Part shown: positions 1-12,049 of the stretch, piece by piece | Layout of the letters: each line of letters starts with the position of its first letter | Numbering within the stretch: the first letter of the stretch is position 1 | DNA from: Microbotryum silenes-acaulis | Taxonomy: Eukaryota > Basidiomycota > Microbotryomycetes > Microbotryales > Microbotryaceae | NCBI GenBank assembly: GCA_003665825.1 | Contig: QPFY01000015.1 | Span: 62,001-126,000, forward strand | DNA length: 64,000 bases | Direction of reading: 5' to 3' | The notes under the pieces: generated by a model | Databases searched by the model: none | Told to the model about the DNA's origin: nothing | Seen by the model: the letters and a program-made list of their open reading frames with translations, nothing else | Position numbers and translations under genes: made by a program

Positions 1-293
1 ATGCGGCGGCGATGGGAGAGAAAGAATATGGTCGACGAGTTGTGGAGGTCAGCGCAGACCGTATGAGAGTGGGTGGTTCTAGGGTCGTTTTCGGGGTTTT
101 AGGATGACTGAAACTATATGGATCGGAAAGTTCGTGCTTGACCATCTCGAGAGAGACAATCTTGCTCGTTCGTCACACAACGTCCGCGGGCGACTCGGTT
201 ATCATCCGAGCCGAAGCCGAGCCGCGCGCCCATGGAGCCCACCGCCGACCTCCTCCCCTTTCTCCCTTCCCACCAATCAACCGACCGCGCACC
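1..293. other. Upstream flank of epoxide hydrolase
   Basis: No supportable gene. The stretch just before the ATG at 294 is pyrimidine-rich and is probably promoter or 5' UTR of the hydrolase. Short frames overlapping it lack homology or splice support. Confidence 0.4.
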
Positions 294-1749
294 ATGTCGA
301 CCGCACCCAATCCCGCGGACCCTAACTCGTTCAACCACCGCTTCGTGCGGATCCCCACGACCAAACACGTGTACCACGTCGTCGACCAAGCTCCTCTCCA
401 TCACCGCGGCGACCTCGCCGATGCGCCGACCTTGTTGCTGTGTCATGGTTTTCCCGACTTGTGGTTCGGATGGAGGTATCGTGAGTTTGGCTTCTACCTG
501 GGTGATACCGGGGGTGGGAGAGAGTAGAATGTGCGGTATGGCTGACGTGATTAGCTCCCCCGCATGTGCTTCCCCGCATTGACACCTTGCCTCGACTCCT
601 TCGCAACAACTACGGCGTACCGTCGCCGCCTCGCCCCATCACTGCAACACACATCCGAACAGAGATCCACGCCTTCGCCGCTCGAGGTTGGCGCGTGATC
701 TGCCCTTCCCAACTCGGTTACGGCCTCTCTTCCTCCCCCTCGGACCCTTCCCACTACTCGTACAAAACGGTCGCCTACGACCTGAATCTCCTATTGAACG
801 AACTCGGCGTCCCTGGACAAGTGATCGTACTAGGCCACGACTGGGGAGGTATGATCGCTTGGCGTTTCACAAACTACTTCCCTCACCGAGTCAAAGCGAT
901 CGCTTCCGTCTGTACGCCTTACCAATCCCCCGCTAATTCAAAAACCCCGACCATCTCGGATGAAGAATTGATTCGCAAATACCGACCCAATTTTGGTTAT
1001 CAACTCGCATTCAAGAAACCCGAGATGTCGACCAAGTTGGATCAAGTTGGTGATTTGTTTTTAGAACCGATGCATTCGGCGAGATTCAGACGTCGACCCA
1101 AGGAGGCTAAACCCGAGGGAAGCGAGATGGGCTCTTGGGTTCAGGAGGGTAGGTTGGAGAAGAGCGTCGATAGGCAGATCGAACAACGTCGTCAGGGTAA
1201 ATTACCCAAACCTGATCCCGAACCAGTGAGTGACTCCGAGATAGCGCTAGACTCAGCTGGAATAGAATAGCTGACTCCCTTTCCCCTTTCCCCTTCTCAG
1301 GAACTCGATTTCTACCTCTCGACCTACTCTAAAACCGGTTTCGCCGGTTGTCTAAACTGGTACAAGACGCGTTCCATAAACCAACTTGAAGAAGTCGCCT
1401 CGAACCTATCCCCAACTTTCCCGTCCCACATCCCGGCCCTCCAATTACCCGCAGCGTTGGACGCGGCCTTGCCTCCCGAGATGTGTCTCGCCCCCGCCGT
1501 ACTCAAGTGTTTCCCAGGGGGGAATCTGGACGTGAGGGTGCTCCAGACGGCGGATCATTGGTGTTTATCCGTACGTGATCAGCTTTCTTTCCGCTGTTCC
1601 GGATGAAGTAATACTGAAGGGTTCGTAAATCGTCACGTGTACAGGACGAGAAGGAGCGCGACAAAGTGACCGAGATCCTATGCGAATGGATCGAGATGGT
1701 CCTCGCGGGCAAGTGGAAGCCAACGGGTAACGCCGTCGCCAACCTCTAA
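294..1749 (+). CDS. Epoxide hydrolase, alpha/beta-hydrolase fold (374 aa)
   Basis: Hydrolyses epoxides to vicinal diols, probably in the cytosol or at the ER, and so detoxifies reactive epoxides. Exons: 294-480, 663-1225, 1301-1570, 1645-1749; all phases agree and the frame closes with TAA. The protein shows the oxyanion motif HGFPD (residues 51-55), the nucleophile motif GHDWGG with Asp122, a cap region containing YSKTGFAGCLNWYKTR (tyrosines that polarise the epoxide), and a C-terminal DHW supplying the catalytic His. The first intron (182 nt) is longer than its neighbours; joining across it restores the family pattern WRYQ-IHAFAARGW. The order of motifs and the total length fit soluble fungal/plant-type epoxide hydrolases. 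The physiological substrate cannot be told from sequence. A haloalkane dehalogenase is less likely because of the HGFPD/GHDWGG pair with the paired tyrosines. Confidence 0.9.
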
Positions 1750-2067
1750 ACTATCACGGCGAAAAAAGTATGCGTTAACCACAAAGTGGAAGACTAGTCT
1801 ACTTCGGGGGTATTACAGCGGCGTGTAGCTCAGAACGACTGAAATCCTAAGTCTCGAACCTTCTCACTCTTGTTTGAAGGTCATCTCGCCTCGAGAACCG
1901 TCCGGTGCAAAAGCAAACAGTAGTTAAATTTTGGAGAGCCCATATGAATCTACTGTGTACTACGAGCCATCAAAAGTAAGTCTCAATCTTTCCTTCTATC
2001 GCTTCGCGTATTTCTGTTCGAACAAGACCAAAAGACATTAGTCACGCTTTTAATCGACTACGCAGCC
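1750..2067. other. Convergent intergenic region
   Basis: Separates the 3' ends of the epoxide hydrolase and the ABC transporter. It has no coding signal and presumably holds both terminators. A tRNA-like stretch at about 1819-1890 was examined and rejected. Confidence 0.4.
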
Positions 2068-5000
2068 CTATATCCCCAGCACAAAACTGACCAAGAATTT
2101 GGACGCGACAATCGTGACGCCACAATTGAACACCGTAAAAGCGATCAAGATCCCTAGATCCCTCCACCTCGTATCGAAGCGAATGCCCAGTGGTTCATAA
2201 AACTGTTGCCCGACACTAACGGAGCAGTATTCGCACCCGCTCGAAGCATTCGGATTATTGAGATAACCCGCTTTGACGGCTTGTACGAACGGACCGGCCC
2301 ATTGCGAGCACGATTGACCTGAAGGCGGCTCAAAGACGGCGAATTCGCGTTGGGTGCATTGGACGGGTAGCTCGTAGAGCGCGGTGGCGATTAGTGCGCT
2401 GACGATGCGTGTTTGCGGGTTCAGTTGGTATAGCCACTGGAACGCTCCGGGAATATTGGGGGGAGTGATCGTGATACCACCTGTAGAAATGAGAAAACAG
2501 GATTCGTAAGCGTAAGATCGCTCAGTCAAGAGAGAGGCGCCACCTACAGAAGAGCGAGAGGATGACGAGGATGAAAGGATTCGAAACGGCGGCGATGTAG
2601 ACCGACGGTGAAAGAGCCGCAACGGCTTGACCCTGTGATCATCAAACATGAGGGATGCAGAATCAGCCACAATCCAAAGATCATGCGCAAGCACAGAAAA
2701 GCAACTCACCAACGTCACCGACCAAAGCTCGACGATGAGAATCATGAAGAATTGGAATCCGGCTCGGCTTGACTCGAATTGGAAACCCTGTCAGACGATG
2801 AAGCAGTGCATCAGTCACTCGATCTTACGATTCCGGATGCAACTGATGGTACTATTCGACTCACTATAGGGTAATACAACAGAAGGAAGAAGCCAACGGC
2901 GCAAATGATCGAGTACGGCATCTCGGCCGCGAGCTGCGACATCGCAAACACGACCTGCGAATACATACCAGACGACGACTCGCGCACGAACGTCGATCGG
3001 GACATGATATACATAGGTTCGACTTGCGAAATGATGATGGCGGGCAAGACGGTGACGTAGAAGATGGCAAAGACGCGCTGCTGCAGGCCGCCAAGGTTGT
3101 TGCCGAGGTTCAAGAAGGTGATCGAGACACAGAGCGCGATCGCGACATGGTTGAACAGTCGAGTGAAGCCGTAATCGGGGGAGCGGTAGAATGCAATAGC
3201 TGTGCGATTCGCGACGACCTTGAGCTGGTAAATGAACGGGGTCGCGAACTTTCGATCGGCGTCTTCCGACGAGTCGGCGGGCAGCGCCAAGCTGTGTTGC
3301 TTGAGTTCCGCTATCTCCTTTTTGACCTGCACGAGCTCCTCACTCTCGAGCCAGAGATCGGCCCAGTCCTTCTTTCCGACGGCGCGCGAAGATCCGGCTC
3401 CAATTGCTTCTAGCATATCTGTGAGTTCGACATACGCAAGAATCAGCGGACCGGACACAAAAAGTCTAGCTGGTGCCAGCTTACATTCGGCAGGGTTGGC
3501 CTTTGGCGGACAGAGAGCACCTCGCTTCGCAAAGTAATCCCGAATGACAATCGAGTCCTTGCCGATATCGCCAAAATAGACGCAACGACCGCCAGCTTTG
3601 AGCAAAAGCAGACGATCGAATGACTCGAACAAAAGTGCATTCGGTTGATGAATCGTGCACAAGATGGCTTGACCGGCGGCCGCGAGTTTCTTGAGGAAGC
3701 GAGCGATGTTGAGCGCCGACTGAGCGTCGAGTCCCGAGGTCGGTTCGTCGAGGAAGAGGAGCATCTCGGGCTTGGCTGCCAACTCGACACCGATCGTGAC
3801 ACGCTTACGAGCTTCAACGCCGAGACCGAACCCAGGAAAACCGATGTAAGCATCCGCAAGGTTCTCGAGTTCAAGCAGCTGTATAATCTCTTCGACATAG
3901 GCATCCTTCTCAGCTTTCGCAACATGAGCAGGTTGACGAAGGTACGCAGAGAAGCGAAACGTCTCGCGAACGGTCGCAGTGTGCTCGTGAACGTCGAGCT
4001 GTTCGGCATACGCGCACCCACGCTTGAAACTCCTCGTCGTCGGTCGACCGCCGATCAAAATATCGCCTTCGATGACACCGATGTTCTTGCGAGCGGCAAG
4101 CACATCGAGCAGCGTCGTCTTTCCCGCTCCAGACGATCCCATCAAAGCCGTCAGCGTGCCCGGCTTGACGTATCCAAACACATCATCGAGCAACTGACGT
4201 CGTCCACCGGGGACGGGGACGGTGTAGCGAAGGTTCTCCCACGTGAAAGGCTTCGAGTTGGATCCGATCGACGCAAGGTCCTGCTCCTCTTGGCCCTTAC
4301 GCTTGGCCTCACGCTTCGCAAGCAACTTCTCGTTGAGATCCTTCGTCTCGGCCGTCTCTTTGGCGAATACATTGATCGCCGGTGCGTCGGCGCCATGCTT
4401 GAAACGCTCCACGGCCCATGACTGGATGACGTTGAAGCCGATGAAGAAGACGAGCGTAAGACCGAAGTTGCGCCAGAGGTGGCTAACCTCGTATTCGTAG
4501 GAGACGCGAAGGTAATCCGCGCCGGCGACGAAAGGCTGGCCCGGCTGCGAACCGAGCAACGTGCAGACCTGATTCGGGCCGAGTGTGGTCGGGTACTGAG
4601 TCAATCCATCGACTTGACGAGGCGTGATGTAGGCGTTTGAGCACGCCAGCTGGAGGTCCTTGAACTCGTTCATCATCGCAGCCGCGAAGGCTGAGAAGCA
4701 AAGTCAGAGGGCCAGAACGAGTCAGTTTGAGATGCTGCGTGAAAGACATGATCTCTGATGGGCTAACGCACCGTAGTTAAGCGGATTGAGGTACGTCAGC
4801 CAAAACAACCATCGCTTTTGCGAGTAGATGGGAATGAGGTAGCCCGAGTAGGTGATCATGAGCGTGATGAGGATCGAAGCAAGACGAGCGGCGACGTCGA
4901 ACGAGGCCGTCAGCGTTCCGATGAGACGGAAAAAGGCCGCCAAGGAGAAGAAACCGGCGAGCACGATGACGTAGAAGGTGAAGAATGCGCCCGCGGTCGA

Positions 5001-7119
5001 GGTCAGACCGGCCATGAAGTAGATGATGACGCAGAAAAGAAAGATGGACAAGATCGAAAACGGCGCATCGGCGACAGTCGCGGCCAACGTCATGGCGGCC
5101 GGTCGATGGAACGCAAAGTTGGCGTGCTTCCACATGATGGGTCGACCGAGCATCTGCGTCGGCAGCTCGTTAAAGGCCTGGAAAGCGTTGAAGAGCAGCG
5201 CGATGAAGATGGCCCCACCACGAGTGAAGGCACCTTCGGCCGTCGCCGGGATCTGGAAGTAACAGGCACCCGAAATGATGGCGATGACGATCGTTGTCGA
5301 GAAGGAGACGCCTAGATCGAGGCGGTTCTGCAACTTGAGTTCGAACTGTCGCACGGCCAACGCTCGGACCTGACTAAGCAGCGAGACTGTGTAAGGACTG
5401 GTCTTGCGCACACCGCGATGCTTGTCGGTCAACACGGCTTGGCGGAAATCATCGAGTCGCACCTTCTCCTGCTCGACCTCGTAGTTGAAAGCTTCGCGTT
5501 CGCGCTTCATGCGCGCATGGATCTCGCTCTTCTTAAACGCCTCCTCAAGCTGTTCAGGCGTAGACGGTACATTTGATTCGTCGCGACCATCGGCCAGCTG
5601 CCGCTCGTTCGGGTCCGTGCACCCAGTCAAGAAATCGGCCGTTGTCGATCGAGGTTGATCCTTGTATCCGAGCGAGACCATATACGCTCGTGCTTCCTTG
5701 GCCGGCCCAAAGTAGACCTCGCGACCTTCGTCGATGAGCAAAATCTTGTCAAACTGCTCGACTATGCCCTCACCGGCCTGGTAGAGCGTCACGAGCGTCG
5801 CGGTCCCAAAAATGTCGGTCAAGATCCTCAAAGACTTGGCGTAGTCGAGGGCAGTCGAGGCATCGAGCCCTCGGGTCGAGTTATCCCAGCAGGTGACGGA
5901 GGCGCGGCCGACCATCATTTCGGCGATACTGACGCGCTTGCGCTCTCCACCCGAAACACCGCGGACTTGAGCGGATCCTACTTTGGTGTTTTTGGTGTGC
6001 GAGATACCGAGCATGTTGGTGAGAAGATCGAGGACGTTCTTTTTGAACTCCGCAGCGGACTCGTCGGGTAACCGCTTGCCCGGCGTTTTCAAGCTCAGTG
6101 CGAACGTTCTTAAAAGATCGAATGCAACGGCAAAGGGGTCAACATTCGGAAAGAGGGGTACAGTCGATCAAACTCCCAAACCGACTCACAATGTCTGAGC
6201 AACGGTCAACTCGGCATGGTGCACATCGTCCTCCTGGTTGTAGACGACTTCTCCTTTGTACTTTTCGCCCATTTCGCCCGCGGGGATGCCACCGTAATTG
6301 ACATCGCCTTCAACGCCGAGGTAACCCCCACGCTGATTCGCGATCGTCTTGAGAAACGTCGAGCAACCCGATCCCGGTCGGCCGAGGACGAGACACATCT
6401 CGCCCGGTCGGACGAACCCGTCGAAAGAGTGGAGAAGATTCTTGGGCGCGGGTTTGAAAATCTTGGTGTGCTTGAGCACCATGAAGATGGGCGAGAGCAC
6501 GAATTCCTTGATCGCGTCGGGGAAGGTTCGGATGTAGATCTGTGGACGCACCGGGTATGAGGCGTCAGTTTGCTCGATCGCTGAGCCTTTTCGTTCCTCA
6601 CGCGCATGAACTGACCTTCATGCCTCCGACACCGATGACCCTCAACCCCTGCCAGGTGACGCCAATCTGCTTCTGCTTGAAGCCATGCGCCTTCCTCGCC
6701 TCGCTCCCGGAATGCAAATACTCCCTCAAGTCAAAGTCGTCCTCCGAGTTTTGATCCTGCTGCTTCTCCAGGTCGGCGCCGTTGCCCGCGGTCAGGGCCG
6801 AGTCCCTCGTACGCGCGCGGTGGATCGAGCTCGTGCGACTCAGCTCCCTCTGCAGCGACTCGAACTCGGTTTTTCCCTTGGCGACGTTGACGTTTTGAAC
6901 GTGGTCGCCATGGCCTGTTGGGTGGTGGGCATCGCTCGTGGACGCGGTCGAGGACGAGTACGACGAGGGCGACGACTCGTGCGAAGATGACCGCATGGTG
7001 GTGGCGGTGGTGGTCGCCGGTGCCATCTCAGCCGCGGGATGATCGGTCGTCGCCTCCGAGACGAGCGCCGCGTTCTCCCTGTTGGGCGCAGGCAACACAC
7101 CCGCTAGCGCAGCCGACAT
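2068..7119 (-). CDS. PDR/CDR-type full-size ABC exporter (ABCG, 1508 aa)
   Basis: ATP-driven plasma-membrane exporter of the pleiotropic drug resistance family, expected to extrude azoles and other hydrophobic compounds. Eight exons: 7119-6616, 6539-6190, 6108-4772, 4690-3485, 3418-2865, 2787-2710, 2632-2548, 2480-2068. Layout is NBD-TMD-NBD-TMD. NBD1 has the fungal PDR Walker A GRPGSGCST (about residues 221-229), signature VSGGERKR (about 336) and the typical PDR Walker B CWDNSTRGLD. NBD2 has a canonical Walker A GSSGAGKTT (about 920), a degenerate signature LGVEARKRVTIG and Walker B LFLDEPTSGLD. This asymmetry is normal for PDR proteins. The last TMD carries the conserved stretch GVTITPPNIPG-type loop, here CGITITPPNIPG. 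The N terminus is a 150-residue Ser/Thr-rich tail. ATG 7119 was chosen because the longer frame to 7131 starts with GTG. Convergent with the epoxide hydrolase. Confidence 0.95.
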
Positions 7120-8164
7120 GTTTGACACCACGCGTGGGAGTTGAGGATTTCGAGGTGGGAAGACGAGAGGTAGGAAGAAGGAGGGAGGGCGAAAAGGGAA
7201 TTGAGAGATGATCGATCTCCGGGCTCCGGCTGGCTCGCTTGGGTCGCCGGCTTGCTCGGCCGAAAAAAAAACCCTGGATATTTGTGGAGGCGCGCCGCCA
7301 ACCCGTTCGGGCGATGTCAGTTCCAGTCAGGTGGAGGATGGGCAACGTGGTGTGGAGGTAGACCCAGATGAATTCGAACGATAGCTGAACCCGCCGGCGG
7401 TACGACGCTAACACCTAAAGTAGCTCGAGCTGTCACTCACCTTTGTGCTTCTGCGTTTGTATGTCCAGAAGAAAACCACCTCTCCTTCCCTCGTCGTGAG
7501 CCAGCACGAGTCCGACGTAAGCTTTCAAGGCCGAGTCAGGTTGTTCGAGTCAGGCTCGCAGGGCGAGTCCGGAATCCACGCGCTATCCGGTCCCTTCGCT
7601 CATTCCGAATCGCAGCGCGCGCGCGCGGCCGCCAAAACTCGGCCGCGGCTTTTTGCGGCGCTGACTCACCCACCCAACCGCTCTAATGTCCGAAGTGTCC
7701 GAATGGCTTGGCACGGATTTCGGAGAAGTGGGTGCTGCCGAATGGTTCGGCGACTTGGACCGTGACTCTCGGAGTGCCCGATTGAAGAAATCTTGACCCA
7801 CTACCGGTACATCGCCTTTGTAAGGCGCGTCGTTGCGTCGTTCACTCTGCAGGGATAATCTACTAATCTACTTCCTTGTAGCGGCTCACAATTCAACGAC
7901 GCGTCACATTCACCAAAATCACAACCGTGCCAAGTCGAAGTCGATGCGCGAAATCAGCTCGCTCTAGTCACCGCGTGCGTCACACCAAGCGCGCGCTAAG
8001 TGACCATGGTGAATCGAGGATACAGATATTGATTTTCAAGCGGCACTTCCATCGCACAGAATACCCGTACCACTGATTGTACGGTATGACATCACTCAAG
8101 CATGTGATCTACCCCGCTACCTCGCTACACACCCCTTCCGTCTTCATGAGGCGTTTTCGTCGTC
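7120..8164. other. Long upstream region of the ABC exporter
   Basis: About 1 kb with no supportable gene. It contains an A-tract at about 7261-7270, alternating GC near 7618-7628, and a group of TCCGAA/TTCGG words between about 7684 and 7751, one of which forms the palindrome listed separately. Probably 5' UTR and promoter of the exporter plus the 3' flank of the next minus-strand gene. Confidence 0.5.
7737..7751. promoter_or_regulatory. Palindrome with CCG-N7-CGG spacing upstream of the ABC exporter
   Basis: GCCGAATGGTTCGGC is a perfect inverted repeat with 6-bp arms and a 3-bp centre, 618 bp upstream of the exporter ATG. Inverted CGG half-sites with fixed spacing are the usual targets of fungal Zn2Cys6 factors, which commonly control PDR exporters. 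Binding is inferred only. Confidence 0.3.
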
Positions 8165-9645
8165 TCACTTGCCTCCCCGCTTGGCCTCCTCCTTCGTCTG
8201 CGTGATGACACCAAAGTTCTCCGCCACCTTCATCCCGAGCTTCTTCATACGTTCAGCTTCGACGCGTTCCCTCTGCACGCGCGCCAACGCTTCCAGTCGC
8301 GTCTTGTCGAGGAATGTCTCCGTCTGCGTCGGCACGCGACGGTGCGAAGCTCGGATCGCTGTCGAGATGCGAGAAAAGGGGTCAGGGTCAGTATGAATCA
8401 ACAGACGGATGATTGGACTGGACATACATTCAAGATCGGCATTGGGGTCATATCTGTCGCTTGTCACGACCGTCTCTCCGCCTCGGATGGCATTCATCTG
8501 CAAACATCGACAAGGCCAGTAAGCGACCTCGATGATTCTCTGTCTCGCCTTCCAGGAGGTATCGCCGACTTGCCCTCGCTTCGTACTTGTCCATGTTGTA
8601 GTATTTCTCGTGCGGCAATGTCCCCGTATTGAAGTCCTCCATGAACTCCTGTGTGTTCCCAGTTCATTACCACATGAGCCTCCGCACGACCCATCTCTCG
8701 CGTGCAGATGTTGGAACGTCCGAAAACGCACCTTGAAGATCTCCTTCTCCTTGGCCTTGGACATGGTCTCAGGGTTGAGCATTCTCTCCCCGACAAGCCA
8801 GGCCCGGAACTCTTGATCCTTTTGGTAAAGCTAGAGGGCGAGGAGGAACGATGAGACCATGTGGGGTAGGATCAAGCACGTCTCCTGGCGCAGACTCACG
8901 TCGGTCTCGGTCAAAATGCCATGCTTGCCCCATTCGATCGTCGCAAGACCCTTCTTTTTTCGATCCTTCTGTACATGAGTAGTCTATGTGTTAGGAACCA
9001 CTAGTGCAACACCCTTGGCAACTGACTGACCTTGTCCTTTCTGTCCCTCTTCTCCTTCTTCCTACGCCTCCTCTCCTCCCTCTCGGACTCTGTCTCATCA
9101 CGATGCCTCGAGGATCGATGATGCCTCCCACTACTACTCCCGCCCCCACTCTTGCGTCGGTCCTTGCGGTGTCGTTGACTCCCGTCGGACTCGGAGTCAG
9201 ACGACGATCCATCCGACGAGCGCGAACGCGAACGGGACCTGCGTCGACGTCGATCCTCATCGCGGTGGCGGTGACTTCGTGATGACGATGAATGATGATG
9301 TTTTTCCTTCCTTTCCGTATCCCTTTCCTTGTCATCCCGATCCCTCCTCCGCTCCGGCGACCTCGAGCGTGACCTCGACCTCGAGCGATGCCTTGACCGA
9401 CGATGCCCCTCTCCTCTCGCGTCTTCCCTTCGAGGCGACCTCGACCTCGACCTCGACCTCTCCTTTCCATCATCGCCATTCCTCCTCGAGTCATGTCGTC
9501 GATCCCCACTAGACCTGTGCTCATCCCCGTGCGACCGATGACGCTCGTCCCGCCTGCTACCACGTTCGCTATCTCGCTCCTCTCGTCTGCGATCATTCCG
9601 CTGACCCTCTGCGTCGTGGGTGGACCGACGAGTCGTGTCGGACAT
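8165..9645 (-). CDS. RS-rich nuclear protein, SCI1-like (373 aa)
   Basis: Six exons: 9645-9031, 8968-8900, 8830-8732, 8648-8574, 8497-8428, 8358-8165. The first 205 residues are dominated by Arg-Ser, Arg-Asp and Arg-Glu repeats, typical of nuclear splicing-associated proteins. The conserved part follows: WGKHGILTETD, EFRAWLVGERMLNPETMSK, EFMEDFNTGTLPHEKYYNMD and SDRYDPNADLE. I recall similar blocks from plant style cell-cycle inhibitor 1 (SCI1) and its fungal relatives, but the assignment rests on memory and not on a search. The function is therefore only a likely nuclear, splicing- or cell-cycle-linked role. The fourth intron starts with GC: the exon ends in AGG, is followed by gcaagt, and this is the only join that keeps the conserved block intact. 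Confidence 0.7.
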
Positions 9646-9965
9646 GCTCGATGGTGCGTGATCAGGCGGTGAGGAGGGCGGATTCGAGCCGCAAAGCTTG
9701 GAGGAATTCGGACGGAAGCAGAGGCACACGAGCACGCCTGAGCGAACAGTGTCACGAGTGGGGCTATTTTCAACAGTTTCTACCCGATTTCAACCGAGGT
9801 GAATGGCTCGGCTGAGCATCGCCATGCGTGTATCAAAGTGTGATCACACAAATGATCATATTTCCAAGTCCTCGACCCATGCAATTTTAGAAATTTCCCC
9901 AGCTCCGTGAAACTTCAACTTGTACCAAGCCCGTAGATCCTCAACGGGAACTTCACCCTCGAAGA
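9646..9965. other. Short tandem intergenic gap
   Basis: Lies between two minus-strand genes. No coding signal; presumably terminator of the upstream membrane-protein gene and promoter of the RS-rich gene. Confidence 0.4.
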
Positions 9966-12049
9966 TCACTGCCCCTTTTCAAACGGATGCTCGATCCTCT
10001 CGACGGTCGAATCGTCGAACGTATCATACTTTTCGATCGTCCTCGTGACCTGCACTTCGAACTCGACCCCAGACCTCATCCCCTTGCGATGCTTCTTCAT
10101 CGATTTGGGAATGAAACCTCCCTGATCGGGATCCTGATCCTCCTCAAGCGCTGCACCATGATCTCCCTTTTCCAACTCGGCCAATTCCAGATCGCCGTTG
10201 GCATTTCCCGCTTCCCCGTTCGCAGCGAACGAACCAGTCTGTTGGTTCCTCGGGTCGTTCGACCGCGTAAAGATAGTACTGACAGGATGGGCTTTGGATT
10301 TCCCAGGGTCGGAACCGATTCCGCCGTGGCCATGGATTCCAGTTCCGTTCTCTTGACTGGACCAAGCGTGCGCGGTCGAGCCTTCGGTCAGGTCGTCGCG
10401 TGAGTTGACTGGTCAGGGGGGGGGGAGATTTTCAAAAACACAAAGAGAGATGAATGAATGCGTTTGTCGAGAGTTAGAATGAAAAGGATAACCGTACTTA
10501 CGCGCATATAGCACACACATGGAGTACACGCTAGCCAAAGGGACCGCGAAGAGCATCCAGATCTGCAACGCGGAGACTTTTCAGCGCTCTCTCCCGCCCC
10601 TCCCCCCCCCCCCCCCCTGAACGTCCGGGAAGTGAATAACGCGCCGACACTGAAAACTCACCTCGACCTTGGTTTCGCTGATCTCGAGAACTGCCATGAG
10701 GACGGTCATGATGGCTCCTGGAAGGCATATCGCGACGGCCGTAGAAGCGATTTGTTGGATCACGTTCATGTCGAAACTGACGATATAACGGCGGGAGGCA
10801 CGATTCGTCAACGAACCAAAAAGAGGCCAGGACAGGTCAGCGGACAAGTCGTCACTTAGATAATGATTTAGTCAAAGTCTAAGCTTACCGAGAGGTGGGG
10901 TTCAGTTTCTTCGTCTTCAGCACAAAGTAAGCCAGGATGAGGGAAAGGTAGACATCGACGGCCTGCGAGACATGCGCACACGTCCAATGATGAGTCCTTC
11001 GGCGGCTACACCGCGGGCCGAGGTGGACGAACCGCGCAGGAAAACACCCAGGGAGGGATCCACTTTGTGACGTTCGTGGCGGTAGCTACAGCCTTAGGAT
11101 CCAACACTGGGGTGTTGGTCATTATAAACATTACCGCAGGCCCCTCAGCATCGGAATCGGCCAAAGAAACAGCGTCGAAGAAACTTACCGCGCTTGCTGG
11201 CGAAGACGATGAAGAGTGCCAAGGAAAGGAGGGAACCGACGGCGCCGACGAGCGTCGGAATGATCATTCCCTCCGTAGTCTAAGCCAACCATACGATTAT
11301 TATCAGTATTATTTCCCCACGAACTAATGCTCAAGTGACTGACGACCCAGATTTGGAACGTGAGGAAGCACTGCGCGGCAAAGTGCGGCACCTCCGCAAG
11401 GATGGTTCGAGAGAGCAGCAGATGTGTGATTCTCGAAAGCGGGGGATCGCCGACGGCAAAGATGTGCTGTATGAAGGCAAAAATAAAGTCAGTGTCGTCT
11501 GCCCCAACAGCTACGCTTTTCATTACGATCGCAGAGCCGAGATGAAGTGGGCATGACAACCATGCGCTTCGCAACTCACATCACGATACACGTTTTCGAT
11601 GTCGAGCACCGATTTGGCACAGAGTGCTAAACCGGTGACTATCAACGCGATCCTGTGCGAGGCGAAAATAGGAAATATACACCATTTAGATCCCCTCGTA
11701 TGATTCACGCGTCGCGCCTTCGCAACATGCTAAGCGGTGGGCTAAGGACCGACTTGCCTACAAAGAAGAGGATCCGGCGTCGACCTAGCGAAGTAGTGCG
11801 ACGCTTGGACGACCAGGATCCCGATAACGAAAGTTTGCAAGAACACGCCAACAATCATAGGCCCTGCGATAATCGCCCCCCTTCAAAAGTCAGCTCTTCC
11901 CTGCTTTGCTCTTCCGGCCGGTGCGGAACTCCCTGGAAGCGGTCCGTGAGTCCCTCGCCACAACGAAGAAGTTTGTACGTACCAAAGAGGCGGTCGAGCA
12001 TGGTGATCGCCTGCTCAGGTGTCATGGGTGATTGTGCTGGTGTCGACAT
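9966..12049 (-). CDS. DUF6534-like multi-pass membrane protein (410 aa)
   Basis: Ten exons close in frame: 12049-11979, 11880-11758, 11652-11580, 11466-11344, 11279-11189, 11106-11048, 10962-10889, 10776-10662, 10562-10502, 10408-9966. The deduced protein has about seven hydrophobic helices, including AIIAGPMIVGVFLQTFVIGI, LVGAVGSLLSLALFIVFASK and VDVYLSLILAYFVLKTKK, then a hydrophilic tail of about 150 residues. Short N terminus, seven helices, the last three forming one block and an Asn/Arg-containing end (here LYALNSRDD) resemble the basidiomycete DUF6534 family, whose function is unknown. Exon 6 (59 nt) was found only by phase: without it the frame does not connect. Intron 2 uses a GC donor (AG followed by gcaagt). 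One intron contains a run of 16 C. The exact helix count and the weakest joins (exon 4 end, exon 9) are less certain. Confidence 0.65.

Noticed and set aside
1819..1890. tRNA-like string GTGTAGCTCAG with a TTTGAAGG further on
   Set aside because: The acceptor arm pairs only in the first four bases and there is no GGTTCRANYCC B box, so no cloverleaf forms.
3645..4421. 258-codon frame antisense to the ABC exporter
   Set aside because: A mirror of a highly biased coding strand; composition is Arg-rich with no domain, and similar antisense frames occur over most genes here.
9001..9773. Two long minus frames and several plus frames over the RS-rich exon
   Set aside because: Only the frame with RS/RD repeats continues by in-phase splicing into the conserved SCI1-like block.
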